A DNA stretch of 64,000 bases from Akkermansiaceae bacterium (GTDB taxonomy: Bacteria > Verrucomicrobiota > Verrucomicrobiia > Verrucomicrobiales > Akkermansiaceae): positions 48,233-112,232 of the forward strand of contig CAJJBR010000056.1 in assembly GCA_905182475.1 (NCBI GenBank), given 5' to 3'. This document shows, piece by piece, positions 1 through 9,721 of the stretch. The first letter of the stretch is position 1. Each line of letters opens with the position of its first letter. Position numbers and translations under genes: made by a program. The notes under the pieces are model-generated. The model was not told the origin of the DNA and searched no databases. It saw only the letters and a program-made list of their open reading frames with translations.

Positions 1-2259
1 GCGGAGCTCGCGGCGGCTGCGGTAGCGGCTGCGGTATTCGGGAAGTTTGAGGTTTTCCAAAAGCGTTTCCACGGAGGCGCCTGCGACATCGGCAGGTTTC
101 ACCAGAGGACGGGACGGATAGGTGATGCGGTAGATGCGGCCGTGCATGTGATCGCGGAGGGGATCGCGGGCGTTGTGCTGCATGTGACCGATGAGGACGT
201 TGTGCCAATCGATGATGTAGAGGGAGCCGTCCGGGGCAAATTCGAGATCGCCGGGACGGAAGTTTCCGTCGGAGGATTTCAGGAGATCCTGGCGGAAGGC
301 GGTCTTGTAGCCGGTGCCGTCATCGACGATGGAGTGCTGTTTCACGCCGAGGAAACCGATGCAGTTTCCGATAAGGGCATCGCCCTGGACTTCGTCCGGG
401 AAATGGCGGGAGGAGACGAATTCCAGACCGGAGGTTGGGCGGACCGACTGGCCTTTCGGGACGAGATTTACGCTCCTCGGGTTTTTCTCACCATAGGGAA
501 CTTTGAGGGAACCCGGAAGGTGCCATTCCCATTGCGGGCCAGAGGTGTAGATGAAGAAGTCCTGACCCCATTCATCGAAGGCGAAGCCCCATGGGTTGGG
601 GATGCGGAGCTGGGAGGTGCGCTCGAGTTTGGTTTTCTGTGGGGAAAAACGGTAGAAGCCGCCATCGACGCCGCGAACCGGGCCGTAGGGAGTTTCGACA
701 TTCGAGTGGAGGAAGACTCCCTCGCAAAGCATGAACGCACCAGAAGGATCGGCAGCGTAGGCACTGATAGCGTGGTGGGTATCGTGGGAGTCGAAGCCGG
801 TGAGAACTACTTCCTTGGAGTCCGCCTTATCATCGCCATCCTTGTCCGCAAGGAAAATGAGGTGCGGCTCCTGGGAAACATAGACGCCGCCGGGAGCAAA
901 CTCGAAGCCGATGGGAAGGTGAAGCCCGTCCGCGAAGACGGTTTCTTTGTCGGCCTTTCCGTCGCCGTCCGTGTCCTCGTAGATGAGGAGTTTATCGTCC
1001 GGGAGCGGATCGCCGGGACGGTAGTGCGGGTAGGTAGGCATGGTGGCGACCCATAGGCGACCTTTGTTATCGAAGGAAACCTGCATGGGATTTGCGAGGT
1101 TTGGGAAATCTTTTTCAGACGCGAAAAGCTCGACCTTGTAGCCTTCCGGGGTGGTGAGATCTTTCACTGCATCTTCCCCGTATTTGTAATCTGTGCTGCC
1201 GTTCTTCTTGCTAGACGCGTAGTTGGTTTTTACCTCGGGCAGCGGATGGGTCTCCTTGTCTGCGGAGACCAGGTCGAAGGTATTTCCAGAAACCTCTGCC
1301 CAGATCGCCTGGTCGCGGATCTCGGTCATTTCGCGGTTCTTGGTCTTCTCGGCAGGATAGTTGGCGGGGCCGAAAGGCTTGTAGCGGCGGCCATCGACAT
1401 GGACGCCGTTGAGCATACGGTAATCGTTGAACCAGAACCAGTTCTTGTCCTTCACGGCAGTCAAGACAGCTTCGCGTTTCGATAGAGCGGCGGAGCTTCC
1501 TTTTCCGAAAATTTCGTCCTGGAGGTTCAGGGCCAGCCACTTGTAACCGTCGTCGTTCGGCAGGAAACCGTTGCGGGTGAAGGGGGCCTTAATGGTGGAG
1601 TAGAGCTTGTGGGTCTTGTCGTAAAGATTGACGAATTCTACTTTGTTCGCGGCAGCGATCTCTCCCATTGCCTGGGTGTAGAGAGCGAGGTTCGCGTTTT
1701 CTGCACGACCGTCTGGGAGATCGCGTGTGTTCGAGAGATCCTCGTAGGCGATCGGGGAAACAAGAACAAAGCGAGGTGCGGCCTTGCCATTGTATTTTTG
1801 CGAGAGCGTGTGTTTTATGAAGGCGTCGAGTTCGCCTTTGAAGTTATTCAGACCGGACGGGCCATCGAAGGACTCGTTGTAGCCGAAGAAGGCGATGAGA
1901 GTATCGGGCTTGAGGTCGGTGAGCCATTCGTCCGGGGTCGGGTAAAAACCTTGACCGGCATGAATCTTGTGCTGCGGGTGGAATTTTTCCGCACCGGGAA
2001 ATGCCCACTGGGATTTGCGGGAAGGATGGGGACGGAAACCTGGCGTATCGCCGGGGTGGCAGAGGTTACGGAAGTAGAGATTTTCCTTAGGAAATCCGAG
2101 CTGAAGCCCAGTCTCGAAATACGGGTGGTCCACCATCCGCTCTCCAAGGCCGTTCCCAATCAGGACGATGCGTTCGGATTCGGCGGGAGCCTTGATTTCC
2201 GCCATGAGCGGAGCTAGGGGAAGCAGTAGAAGAAAGGGCAGTGCTAGTTTTTTAATCAT
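1..2259 (-). CDS. PVC-type membrane-bound dehydrogenase with N-terminal SGNH-like domain (partial, 3' end off window)
   Basis: The reading frame is open from the ATG at 2259 to base 1 (753 codons) without a stop, so the C-terminus lies outside the window. Residues 1-20 form a signal peptide (MIKKLALPFLLLLPLAPLMA). Residues about 28-260 resemble the SGNH/GDSL-like domain of PVC proteins (IVLIGNGLGERM, then FFGYNES). From about residue 365 (LTTPEGYKVELFAS) a sorbosone-dehydrogenase-like beta-propeller follows, with RLWVATMPTYPHY and EDTDGDGKAD. In this family HEAT repeats and a CxxCH haem site normally come next; they would lie beyond base 1. The usual GDS serine and the late His of SGNH hydrolases are not seen, so this domain may not be catalytic. 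The protein is probably extracytoplasmic and oxidises or binds sugars; the substrate is unknown. Confidence 0.85.
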   Translation of the reverse strand, partial: MIKKLALPFLLLLPLAPLMAEIKAPAESERIVLIGNGLGERMVDHPYFETGLQLGFPKENLYFRNLCHPGDTPGFRPHPSRKSQWAFPGAEKFHPQHKIHAGQGFYPTPDEWLTDLKPDTLIAFFGYNESFDGPSGLNNFKGELDAFIKHTLSQKYNGKAAPRFVLVSPIAYEDLSNTRDLPDGRAENANLALYTQAMGEIAAANKVEFVNLYDKTHKLYSTIKAPFTRNGFLPNDDGYKWLALNLQDEIFGKGSSAALSKREAVLTAVKDKNWFWFNDYRMLNGVHVDGRRYKPFGPANYPAEKTKNREMTEIRDQAIWAEVSGNTFDLVSADKETHPLPEVKTNYASSKKNGSTDYKYGEDAVKDLTTPEGYKVELFASEKDFPNLANPMQVSFDNKGRLWVATMPTYPHYRPGDPLPDDKLLIYEDTDGDGKADKETVFADGLHLPIGFEFAPGGVYVSQEPHLIFLADKDGDDKADSKEVVLTGFDSHDTHHAISAYAADPSGAFMLCEGVFLHSNVETPYGPVRGVDGGFYRFSPQKTKLERTSQLRIPNPWGFAFDEWGQDFFIYTSGPQWEWHLPGSLKVPYGEKNPRSVNLVPKGQSVRPTSGLEFVSSRHFPDEVQGDALIGNCIGFLGVKQHSIVDDGTGYKTAFRQDLLKSSDGNFRPGDLEFAPDGSLYIIDWHNVLIGHMQHNARDPLRDHMHGRIYRITYPSRPLVKPADVAGASVETLLENLKLPEYRSRYRSRRELR

Positions 2260-2280
2260 AGAAAAGAGTTTTAGAGTCAA

Positions 2281-2333
2281 TCGATACGCTGCAGAGGGGG
2301 GCAGTCGATACGCTGCAGAGGGGGGCAGTCGAT
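2281..2333. repeat. Tandem direct repeat, 24-bp unit, two copies plus 5 bases
   Basis: Two perfect adjacent copies of a 24-bp unit beginning TCGATACGCTGCAGAG and containing a run of six G lie at 2281-2304 and 2305-2328, followed by the first five bases of a third copy. The repeat sits between the divergent starts of the PVC dehydrogenase and the DUF1460 lipoprotein, where promoters should be. Confidence 0.9.
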
Positions 2334-2391
2334 CAAAAATTTCTCCAAATGGGGACTTTTAGGTATTTCCGTTAGGGTGTAACACATAGGT

Positions 2392-3405
2392 ATGAATTTC
2401 AAGATAGCTATCCTCCCGCTTTGCATCGCCATGCTGGCGAGTTGTGCTGGCCCGGAGATAGTATCGACCACGATGAACGGGATCACTCGTCTGCAAGTGC
2501 AGTCTCCGGGCAAGCAGGCTTCCGTCCCACCCGCGAGCAGACCCCGGCTCCCCATGGCCACTGTTTTCAAAGGGGAATCGAAGTTTTACGCCATCGTGGC
2601 GAAGGCGGAGCGGGAGAACTGGAGGAAAATGCCCATAGGGGAGCGAACGGTGAGGATCGCTAGGGAAATGGTCGGCACGCCTTATGTGAACTACACGCTG
2701 GAGGCGGATGACCGCATCGAGTCCCCCGTGGTGAACATGCGAGAAATGGACTGCTGGACGTATTACGAGAACGCCTTGGCGATCTCCCGTATGCTCACCT
2801 ACAAGCCCGGCCCTTACAAAACCGAAGACATGCTCCATATGGTAGAGATCGAACGCTACCGGAACGGGATCTGCACGGGAAACTACCTCTCTCGCATGCA
2901 TCACCTCGAGGAAGTTTTCCACGATAACCAGCGGCGGGGATACGCGAACAATATTTCCTCTCGCATCCCCGGAGCCCAGCGTCTTTCGCGCGAAATCAAG
3001 GAAATGACGGTGCCGTGGAAGAGCTACCGATACCTAAAAAACAACAAGGGAATGCTCCCGGCGATAGGCCGGATCGAGGCACAGGTTTCGCGTCTCCCAG
3101 TTTACCACATCCCGAAGGTAAAGGCTCGTGCTGCGGAAAAATATCTTCAGAACGGCGATATCTGCGCGATCACCACAAACTGGAAAAACGGCTACACCTC
3201 TCACGTAGGGCTCATCGTCCGGCTGAAAGGCCGCGCGTATTTCACCCACGCCACATCGGACAGCAAGAAGGGGCGCATGACCATCATCGACCGCCCGATC
3301 ACCGACTACCTGAACGGCTCCTCAAAGCACGCTGGCATCATCATCTGCCGCCCGTTTGACATTCCCCCTTCCCCTCTCTGGCAAAAAAACACCGCGGGAC
3401 AGTGA
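2392..3405 (+). CDS. DUF1460 (NlpC/P60-like amidase) lipoprotein
   Basis: The 337-residue protein starts with a lipoprotein signal ending in the lipobox LASC (lipidated Cys18), so it is probably membrane-anchored outside the cytoplasm. A DUF1460-like papain-fold region covers about residues 75-330. The likely nucleophile is Cys121 in MREMDCWTYYE, and His271 in TSHVGLI is the candidate second catalytic residue; GDICAITTN before it is typical of NlpC/P60-like folds. The family is described as N-acetylmuramoyl-L-alanine amidase-like, which suggests peptidoglycan-peptide cleavage, but the substrate is inferred. It is divergent from the PVC dehydrogenase and 30 bp upstream of the sigma factor ORF. 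Confidence 0.8.
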   Translation: MNFKIAILPLCIAMLASCAGPEIVSTTMNGITRLQVQSPGKQASVPPASRPRLPMATVFKGESKFYAIVAKAERENWRKMPIGERTVRIAREMVGTPYVNYTLEADDRIESPVVNMREMDCWTYYENALAISRMLTYKPGPYKTEDMLHMVEIERYRNGICTGNYLSRMHHLEEVFHDNQRRGYANNISSRIPGAQRLSREIKEMTVPWKSYRYLKNNKGMLPAIGRIEAQVSRLPVYHIPKVKARAAEKYLQNGDICAITTNWKNGYTSHVGLIVRLKGRAYFTHATSDSKKGRMTIIDRPITDYLNGSSKHAGIIICRPFDIPPSPLWQKNTAGQ

Positions 3406-3435
3406 AGAAACCCCACCGTTTCCCGTCCAAGGGAG

Positions 3436-4137
3436 ATGCCAGGAAAGGAAATCAAAAATACCCCGCAACCTATCCCAGCAACCGGTGTTGAAATACCCAT
3501 GTTTCTAACCGGAAACCCGCCTTTTATTATCCCAATGGAGGAGACAGCAGCATCCACTCACGCCGATCCCGAAGCGGCTCTCGACCACGCCCTCATGGCA
3601 CGCATTGCCAAGGGCGATCACCAGGCGTTCCGGCAACTCGTGGAAAGGCACCAGGATGCAATCGTTGGCACGGTCACGAAAATGCTCGGGAACTCGTCCG
3701 ACTCGGAGGACATCACCCAGCTAGTTTTCGTCCGGGTATGGAAGCACGCGAAGCGCTACAAGCCGGACAGCAAGTTCACCACTTACCTATATACCATCGC
3801 GCGGAACCTCGTTTATAACGAATCCCGCCGCCGCTCCCGTAAGAAGACCGTTTCCTCCGACCAGCGCGAGGACGACCACCACCTCCAGCATCCCGACGAT
3901 CCTGCGGCGCAACCCGACTCCTCCCTCCTCACCGCAGAACTCCAACAGGCCATCGACGATGCCGTCCAGGCTCTTCCCGAAAAGCAGCGACTCGCCGTGG
4001 TGCTCCGCCGTTATGAAAGCCTTCCCTATGAGGAGATTGCCGAAGTGCTGAACGTATCCGTCCCATCCGTAAAAAGCCTTCTTTTCCGTGCGCGGACAAC
4101 GCTGCGGGAGTCGCTGGAGAAGTATATGGAGGGGTGA
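3436..4137 (+). CDS. RNA polymerase sigma factor, ECF (sigma-70) family
   Basis: Region 2 (QAFRQLVERHQDAIV through FTTYLYTIARNLVYNESRR) and region 4 (LPEKQRLAVVLRRYESLPYEEIAEVLNVSVPSVKSLLFRAR, read as separate motifs LPEKQRLAV and VPSVKSLLFRAR) are both present, and region 3 is absent, as expected for an ECF sigma factor. The longest ORF starts at 3436 just after AAGGGAG, but the first 33 residues are Pro-rich and unlike the family; the ATG at 3535 (MEETAAS) is an equally good start. No anti-sigma gene follows: the next gene is on the other strand. The promoters it serves cannot be told from the sequence. Confidence 0.92.
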   Translation: MPGKEIKNTPQPIPATGVEIPMFLTGNPPFIIPMEETAASTHADPEAALDHALMARIAKGDHQAFRQLVERHQDAIVGTVTKMLGNSSDSEDITQLVFVRVWKHAKRYKPDSKFTTYLYTIARNLVYNESRRRSRKKTVSSDQREDDHHLQHPDDPAAQPDSSLLTAELQQAIDDAVQALPEKQRLAVVLRRYESLPYEEIAEVLNVSVPSVKSLLFRARTTLRESLEKYMEG

Positions 4138-4140
4138 GGA

Positions 4141-4215
4141 GCTGCTGTGTCTCACGGCATGAGTTCCAGCGATGTCTCACCGCCAGTGCACAGGTCTTCC
4201 GCAGATGGTGAGACA
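4141..4215. repeat. Intergenic inverted repeats with TGTCTCAC motif
   Basis: Between the sigma factor and the convergent GAF gene, TGTCTCACC (4173-4181) is matched by GGTGAGACA (4207-4215), a perfect 9-bp inverted repeat. A third TGTCTCAC copy lies at 4147. The 4141-4163 stretch resembles 45596-45618 (16 of the first 19 bases match), so it may belong to a dispersed family. It could also serve as a bidirectional terminator, but there is no clear T-run. Confidence 0.6.
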
Positions 4216-4280
4216 CCATTCAGCCTCAAGGCGTGTGACACACCTGCTACATATTTCATGACCAGCATGATTTCTTGTAG

Positions 4281-4694
4281 TTAGAGAATCTTGCCAATCT
4301 CTGCGGCCAACTCCGCCAGCCTGTCCTTCTCCGTTTCAGAAAATTCATACGGCACCACCTTACCTATGCCGAGCGTGCCGATCACGGTCTCCCCGTCTTC
4401 GGATAAAATCGGCACCGCCAGCGATCCGGACACACCCGTCTTTCGAGCATCTTCCTTCGCCACCCCACCGAGATCCTGCTGGAGGTTGCAAAGTTCCACC
4501 GGCTCGCGCGTTTCCGCAGCCACCCCAGCAATCCCTTTTCCAAACGGGATCTTCGAGATCTTTTCAATCAGGAACTCAGGCACTCCCGCGTGGCTCACAA
4601 GAAACAACCACGCCCCCTCCGCCCGGTGCAACGTGCCCGTCTGGCAGCCGAACTCATCCATCGCTTCTTTCAATTTCGTATTAGCTTCATTCAT
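4281..4694 (-). CDS. GAF domain-containing protein
   Basis: From the ATG at 4694 (MNEANTKLKEAM) this is a 137-residue protein made of one GAF domain. Diagnostic parts are IPFGKGIAGVAAETREPVELCNL, split here as IPFGKGIAGVAAE and PVELCNL, and the C-terminal strand VIGTLGIGKVVPYEFSETE, where the FSE.E acidic turn before the last helix is typical. No output domain is attached, so it may act as a small-molecule or redox sensor that works through a partner. An upstream in-frame extension to 4856 runs through a hairpin and has no family similarity, so it was not used. Confidence 0.8.
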   Translation of the reverse strand: MNEANTKLKEAMDEFGCQTGTLHRAEGAWLFLVSHAGVPEFLIEKISKIPFGKGIAGVAAETREPVELCNLQQDLGGVAKEDARKTGVSGSLAVPILSEDGETVIGTLGIGKVVPYEFSETEKDRLAELAAEIGKIL

Positions 4695-4755
4695 GGATAA
4701 AAACTGAAACCCACACCCATTCCTGTCCAATTCATTCGTCGTATGAAATTGATGA

Positions 4756-4781
4756 GAGGGGCGAACCAGCGTTCGCCCCTC
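4756..4781. repeat. Perfect intergenic hairpin (11-bp stem)
   Basis: GAGGGGCGAAC (4756-4766) and GTTCGCCCCTC (4771-4781) form an 11-bp perfect stem with a four-base loop. It lies between the divergent starts of the GAF gene and the TPR gene, has no T-run, and looks like a REP-type palindrome rather than a terminator. Confidence 0.75.
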
Positions 4782-4836
4782 CATCCCCCCATCCCAAATT
4801 TCCCTTCCCTTCCCCGGACTCTGCGCCATTCTTTCG

Positions 4837-7437
4837 GTGTTGAAATTCCTTCCCATAATCCTTTTCCTGACAATATTCCAGACTCTCCATGCCCAGGAAT
4901 CGGCGGGTACGATTGCAGCATCTGCGAAACGTGCGATGGAGAACGGCCTTTGGGATGTAGCAATCCTCCGCCTAGAGCGCGCTGTGAAAATTCAAGATCT
5001 CGATCCAACCGAGCGCTCGGAAATTCTGATTCTTCTAGCGGAGGGACTGGTGCGGGCGAACGAGCCAGCCAAGGCTTTCACCATCCTCGAACAATCTGAC
5101 GTGCGGGAACATCCCGACGCAGGTTTCTGGACGGGTCAGGTGCTGGCCGGATTGGGCCGTTACTCGGATGCGGTGGATGCTCTCGTGCCGATTGCCGCAG
5201 ACCCTTCGCAGCGCCTCCGTGAAGATGCCGGACTCACCGCTGCAAGTCTTCAGCTTTCCCTAGGCCAGCCCGAAGCTTCCTTGGAGACTCTTACTCTGCT
5301 TGCGCAACCTGCTGGCACCCCTACCGCCGTGCGTTCGAAACTCCACCGCATTGAAATCCTTCTCGATCAAGGGCAGGTAGTGAAGGCGCGGGAGCTTTTT
5401 TCCACACTCGCTGAATTACCGAAAACGTTACCGGAAACGATAAAACCTTTCGCCTCATTTCTTGACGGGCAACTCATGCTAGCAGAAGGCCGGCATGGTG
5501 AAGCGGTGACCGTGTTTACAGAACTCCTTACCACACCCGGCAGCCAGACCCTGCCGCGCCACAATCTAGCAGCAATCGGCAAGGCGGATGCGCTGGCAGG
5601 CCTAGGTAACAACAGTGACGCGACCGACTCCCTCCTCACATTCATCCAGTCAAATCCAGAGACGCCCCTGCTCGAACCAATGTTTGATCGGATTATCAAG
5701 TGGCTCCCGGAGGAAATCGTCACCACCGACAATCCCACCCTTCAGAGGCTTTCTGAATGGCAACCCAAAGCCCCTCCTGCGAGCATCGAGTATCTTTATG
5801 CGGATGTGTCCTACGCGGCCATCGAATGGTCGTCCTCTGGTCGGGAAATTCCTGATCTCGCGATCTTCTCCCTCTACGCACGCGCACTGGGTCTCCACCG
5901 CATCGGCACTGCCGATGCGACCAAACAAGCCGAGCTTCTCTTACAACGCATCCGGATGATCGCACCCATGCATTTCCTCACCCCGCGCAGCCTGATGACG
6001 CTGGCACGCTGGAAAATGAATGAAGGAAATTCCTCCCAAGCCTTCGGCATCCTCGACACGCTCCGTCTCACCGCGAAATCCCCCCTTGTGAAGGGTGAGG
6101 CAGCCTTCTTAGATGCGCAGATCGCATTTGAGAGAGGCGACACAGCACTCGCAGCATCCCTTTTCGAAGAAGCAGCCACGCTGCTCGACGGCCAAAACGA
6201 AGAAGCTGCCGTTTTCAACTCTGCGCTTGCCCGGCTTTCCGACGACCCTTCCGCAACAATCCTGATCCAGAATGAGAACCCGGAGGTTGCAGTAAAACTT
6301 GCCATCGATCTTGATTTAGAAAAAGCCCTTCTCGCGGACACTCCAGAGGAAGCAAAAACTGCCATCGATGCGTTTCTAAAGGCAAACCCTGATCATCCTC
6401 GCGCGGCAGAAGCACGGCTGGCGATTTCTGAGGCCGCATTGAAAACTTCGCCTCCCGATCTTTCCCTCGCTCGCGCCCAGTTGGATACCTTACGCGCCTC
6501 CGAAAAAACACTTCCTATCGACACAACTCCCCGCCTCCTCCTTGCCGAGCTGCAACTCCTCAATCTCTCTGGGGAAATGGAAAAAACCGTCGAGCTGGCG
6601 AAGTCAATCATCGCAAACCACCCCGAGACACCCGCTGCATCAGAGGCGTCCCTAGTCATGGGAAAATCCCTTTTCGAATCCGGTAACTACAACGAAGCCC
6701 GACTTGTTTTGGAAAAACTGGCAACCTCCGAGCCGGGAACCCAGCGTAGTCAAGCGGCTCTTCTTCTCGCCGCACGATCCGCCGCACTAGGAGCCACCGC
6801 ACAATCACGGGAGGAGGCACTCGCAATTTTCGATAAGGCAATTGAGATCGACGGCCCGCTCCGCTCGCTTGCACGATTGGAAAAGGCACGACTCAACATC
6901 GACCTCAACCGGCTGCCTATAGCGATCAAATCCCTACGCGAAGCCTACAACACAGCCTCACCCGACGATCCCTCCCGGCTCCCCACTGGCTTAATGCTCG
7001 CAGAGGCGATCTATGCGCGCGGCGAAACCCTTCCCGGAAGCCTTGAGGATGCACTAAAAGTTTACGACGAATTGCTAGTCCTCACCGCCAGCAACCCGGC
7101 TCAGTATTTCCGACTCCAATATCTGCGAGGACTGACCTTGGAAAAACTCCCAGATCCGGAAGACCCCACGAAGACCCGGCTCGGCGATGCACTTTCTGCT
7201 TACTTTTCCGTCCTCGACCGCCCTATAGATCCGTCACCGCCCGAGTGGGAATGGTTCGAGCGCAGTGGTTTTCGCGCGCTCGCCCTACTGGAAAACGCGA
7301 ATCGCTGGCAGGCAGCCATCTCAATTGCCGGGAAAATCGCGGCATTCAAGGGCCCCCGTGCCGAGGAAGCTGCAACCCGTGCCCGCCAGCTCCAGCTCAA
7401 GCACATGATTTACGAGGACGCGCCTCCCAATCAATAA
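4837..7437 (+). CDS. Large secreted tetratricopeptide-repeat protein
   Basis: The frame opens at a GTG (4837), giving 866 residues with a signal peptide (about MLKFLPIILFLTIFQTLHA) and then helical TPR-like repeats to the end, for example ILLAEGLVRANEPAKAFTIL, AARARELF-like units and ASLVMGKSLFESGNYNEARLVLEKL (quoted in part). Such periplasmic TPR proteins act as scaffolds; no enzymatic domain is visible. It ends 62 bp before the LptF/G-type permease and may be co-transcribed with it. There is no clear Shine-Dalgarno, so the start is uncertain; a TTG directly after it is an alternative. The function is unknown beyond protein interaction. Confidence 0.8.
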   Translation: MLKFLPIILFLTIFQTLHAQESAGTIAASAKRAMENGLWDVAILRLERAVKIQDLDPTERSEILILLAEGLVRANEPAKAFTILEQSDVREHPDAGFWTGQVLAGLGRYSDAVDALVPIAADPSQRLREDAGLTAASLQLSLGQPEASLETLTLLAQPAGTPTAVRSKLHRIEILLDQGQVVKARELFSTLAELPKTLPETIKPFASFLDGQLMLAEGRHGEAVTVFTELLTTPGSQTLPRHNLAAIGKADALAGLGNNSDATDSLLTFIQSNPETPLLEPMFDRIIKWLPEEIVTTDNPTLQRLSEWQPKAPPASIEYLYADVSYAAIEWSSSGREIPDLAIFSLYARALGLHRIGTADATKQAELLLQRIRMIAPMHFLTPRSLMTLARWKMNEGNSSQAFGILDTLRLTAKSPLVKGEAAFLDAQIAFERGDTALAASLFEEAATLLDGQNEEAAVFNSALARLSDDPSATILIQNENPEVAVKLAIDLDLEKALLADTPEEAKTAIDAFLKANPDHPRAAEARLAISEAALKTSPPDLSLARAQLDTLRASEKTLPIDTTPRLLLAELQLLNLSGEMEKTVELAKSIIANHPETPAASEASLVMGKSLFESGNYNEARLVLEKLATSEPGTQRSQAALLLAARSAALGATAQSREEALAIFDKAIEIDGPLRSLARLEKARLNIDLNRLPIAIKSLREAYNTASPDDPSRLPTGLMLAEAIYARGETLPGSLEDALKVYDELLVLTASNPAQYFRLQYLRGLTLEKLPDPEDPTKTRLGDALSAYFSVLDRPIDPSPPEWEWFERSGFRALALLENANRWQAAISIAGKIAAFKGPRAEEAATRARQLQLKHMIYEDAPPNQ

Positions 7438-7499
7438 CCCGCCTTCCTCCCGAATAACTCGACAGCCGCTCGCCTCCCGTCCACCCTTCCGTCCGTCCC

Positions 7500-8855
7500 A
7501 TGTCGAACGTCCCGCGCTGGTTGCCCCCCCTGTTACTCGTCCTCTTCGGACTGGCCGCCATATCGATTATCGTTCCCTATGAGCTGGTGGCGGTGAAAGA
7601 ACAGTTCAGCGGCTTTCCCGACTCCCACATTTTCTCCAACAAGCTCCGCCCCTACATCTTGGTATTGATCTGCCTGATGCCCGGTTTTGCGGGGATAGCA
7701 TACAGTCTTGGCACCACTTTCGACCGATACGTCACCCGCCAATTTATAGCAGTTTTCCTCATCTGCCTCGGCGCACTATTCGCCATCTGGCTGCTGATCG
7801 ATCTCAGCGATAATCTCAGCGATTTCAAAAACAGCGAGAACAAGACCAAGTCCTTACTGGTATTTTACCTCTACCGTTCACCTGCCATTCTACTTGTCCT
7901 CCTGCCCTACACCCTGCTCCTTTCCCTGATCTATGGACTAGGAAAACTTTCGAAAAGCAACGAGATCGTGGCCATGATCCAGAGCGGCACAGGAGTCGTC
8001 CGTGTGACCGCCCCGCTCATCTTTGCAGGGATTTGGAGCAGCGTCTTGCTCCTCGGATTAAATTACCATTGGGCACCCCACGCAGAAGGCATGCGTGACG
8101 AACTGACCGCCCGCGCCAACAACCTCCCCGTCCTGCAGGCAAAGAACGTTCTCTACCGGGATCCGGCCTCGCGACGCCTTTGGATGGTTGGAGCTTTCCC
8201 TGAAAATTTCCACAAAGGAGCGCCACTCCAGAACGTCGAGATCACTACGATCAACCCGGATCGTACTTTGAAGACGCGGATGACCTCCCCCTCCGCCCGG
8301 TGGGATCGCGACTCAAGGCACTGGATCTTCGCCAATCCCTTATTCACTCGCTTTACCGAAGGGGAAGCCCCGGAATTTGAGCAGATGGAAGAACCCCTCG
8401 TGCACACGACGTGGAAAGAGACGCCATCCCAGATCATCAAGCCCGGTCTGGACGTGGAGTATCTTGGCATACCGGAACTGAGCACGTGGCTCATTTCCCC
8501 GCTGGCGGATCAACCGACCTCGAACCGTGCAGCCTACCTCACCCATTGGCACTACCGCTGGGCGCTTCCTATCACCTGTATCGTGACCGTTCTTCTCGCC
8601 GCTCCCCTTTCCATCCACTTCGCACGGCGCGGTGCTGGCAGCGGAGTTTTTCTCGCTGTCGTACTTTCCGTTCTGATGTTGTTCGTATCCAGCATCACCC
8701 TGGCTCTCGGGGAAGCAGCAACGATCCCCCCTTTGCTCGCCGCATGGCTGCCGAACATCGTCTTCACTCTGATCGGATTTCACCTATTCCACCGCCGTAT
8801 CACCGGACGACCTATTTACCAATCCGTCAAACGCCTCCTCATCCCGCAAACCTGA
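7500..8855 (+). CDS. LptF/LptG family permease (YjgP/YjgQ)
   Basis: The 451-residue membrane protein has the family layout: helices starting at FDRYVTRQFIAVFLICLGAL, then YLYRSPAILLVLLPYTLLLS, the short LGKLSKSNEIVAMIQSG coupling region, a soluble periplasmic beta-rich domain (about residues 190-330), and three C-terminal helices. LptF/G with LptB and LptC lift lipopolysaccharide from the inner membrane. Two additional hydrophobic segments precede the usual first helix (about residues 8-26 and 50-68), which is longer than standard members of about 360 residues. Only one LptF/G-type gene is in the window and no lptB is nearby, so the substrate is inferred from the family. Confidence 0.87.
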   Translation: MSNVPRWLPPLLLVLFGLAAISIIVPYELVAVKEQFSGFPDSHIFSNKLRPYILVLICLMPGFAGIAYSLGTTFDRYVTRQFIAVFLICLGALFAIWLLIDLSDNLSDFKNSENKTKSLLVFYLYRSPAILLVLLPYTLLLSLIYGLGKLSKSNEIVAMIQSGTGVVRVTAPLIFAGIWSSVLLLGLNYHWAPHAEGMRDELTARANNLPVLQAKNVLYRDPASRRLWMVGAFPENFHKGAPLQNVEITTINPDRTLKTRMTSPSARWDRDSRHWIFANPLFTRFTEGEAPEFEQMEEPLVHTTWKETPSQIIKPGLDVEYLGIPELSTWLISPLADQPTSNRAAYLTHWHYRWALPITCIVTVLLAAPLSIHFARRGAGSGVFLAVVLSVLMLFVSSITLALGEAATIPPLLAAWLPNIVFTLIGFHLFHRRITGRPIYQSVKRLLIPQT

Positions 8856-8866
8856 TTTAATAATCC

Positions 8867-9580
<714 letters not shown>

Positions 9581-9681
9581 CATCCTAACGTTTTTACTTG
9601 GCGAAAACGCCGTCCGATCTCCCGACACCAAAGGTGTTGCGTCCAGGTCCGCCTATCCCTGCCGCTTGTATCCAATTCAGA

Positions 9682-9714
9682 CGGAGATGTGGCGTTCCGG
9701 AGAACGCCACTCCG
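9682..9714. repeat. GC-rich intergenic palindrome
   Basis: GTGGCGTTC (9689-9697) and GAACGCCAC (9702-9710) form a 9-bp stem with a CGGA loop, and the flanking CGGA / TCCG can extend it. It lies between two convergent genes. It resembles 54319-54347, which shares the GCGTTCT core and the CATCCG-like edge, so it is probably a dispersed palindromic repeat. Confidence 0.7.
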
Positions 9715-9721
9715 CTAAATC

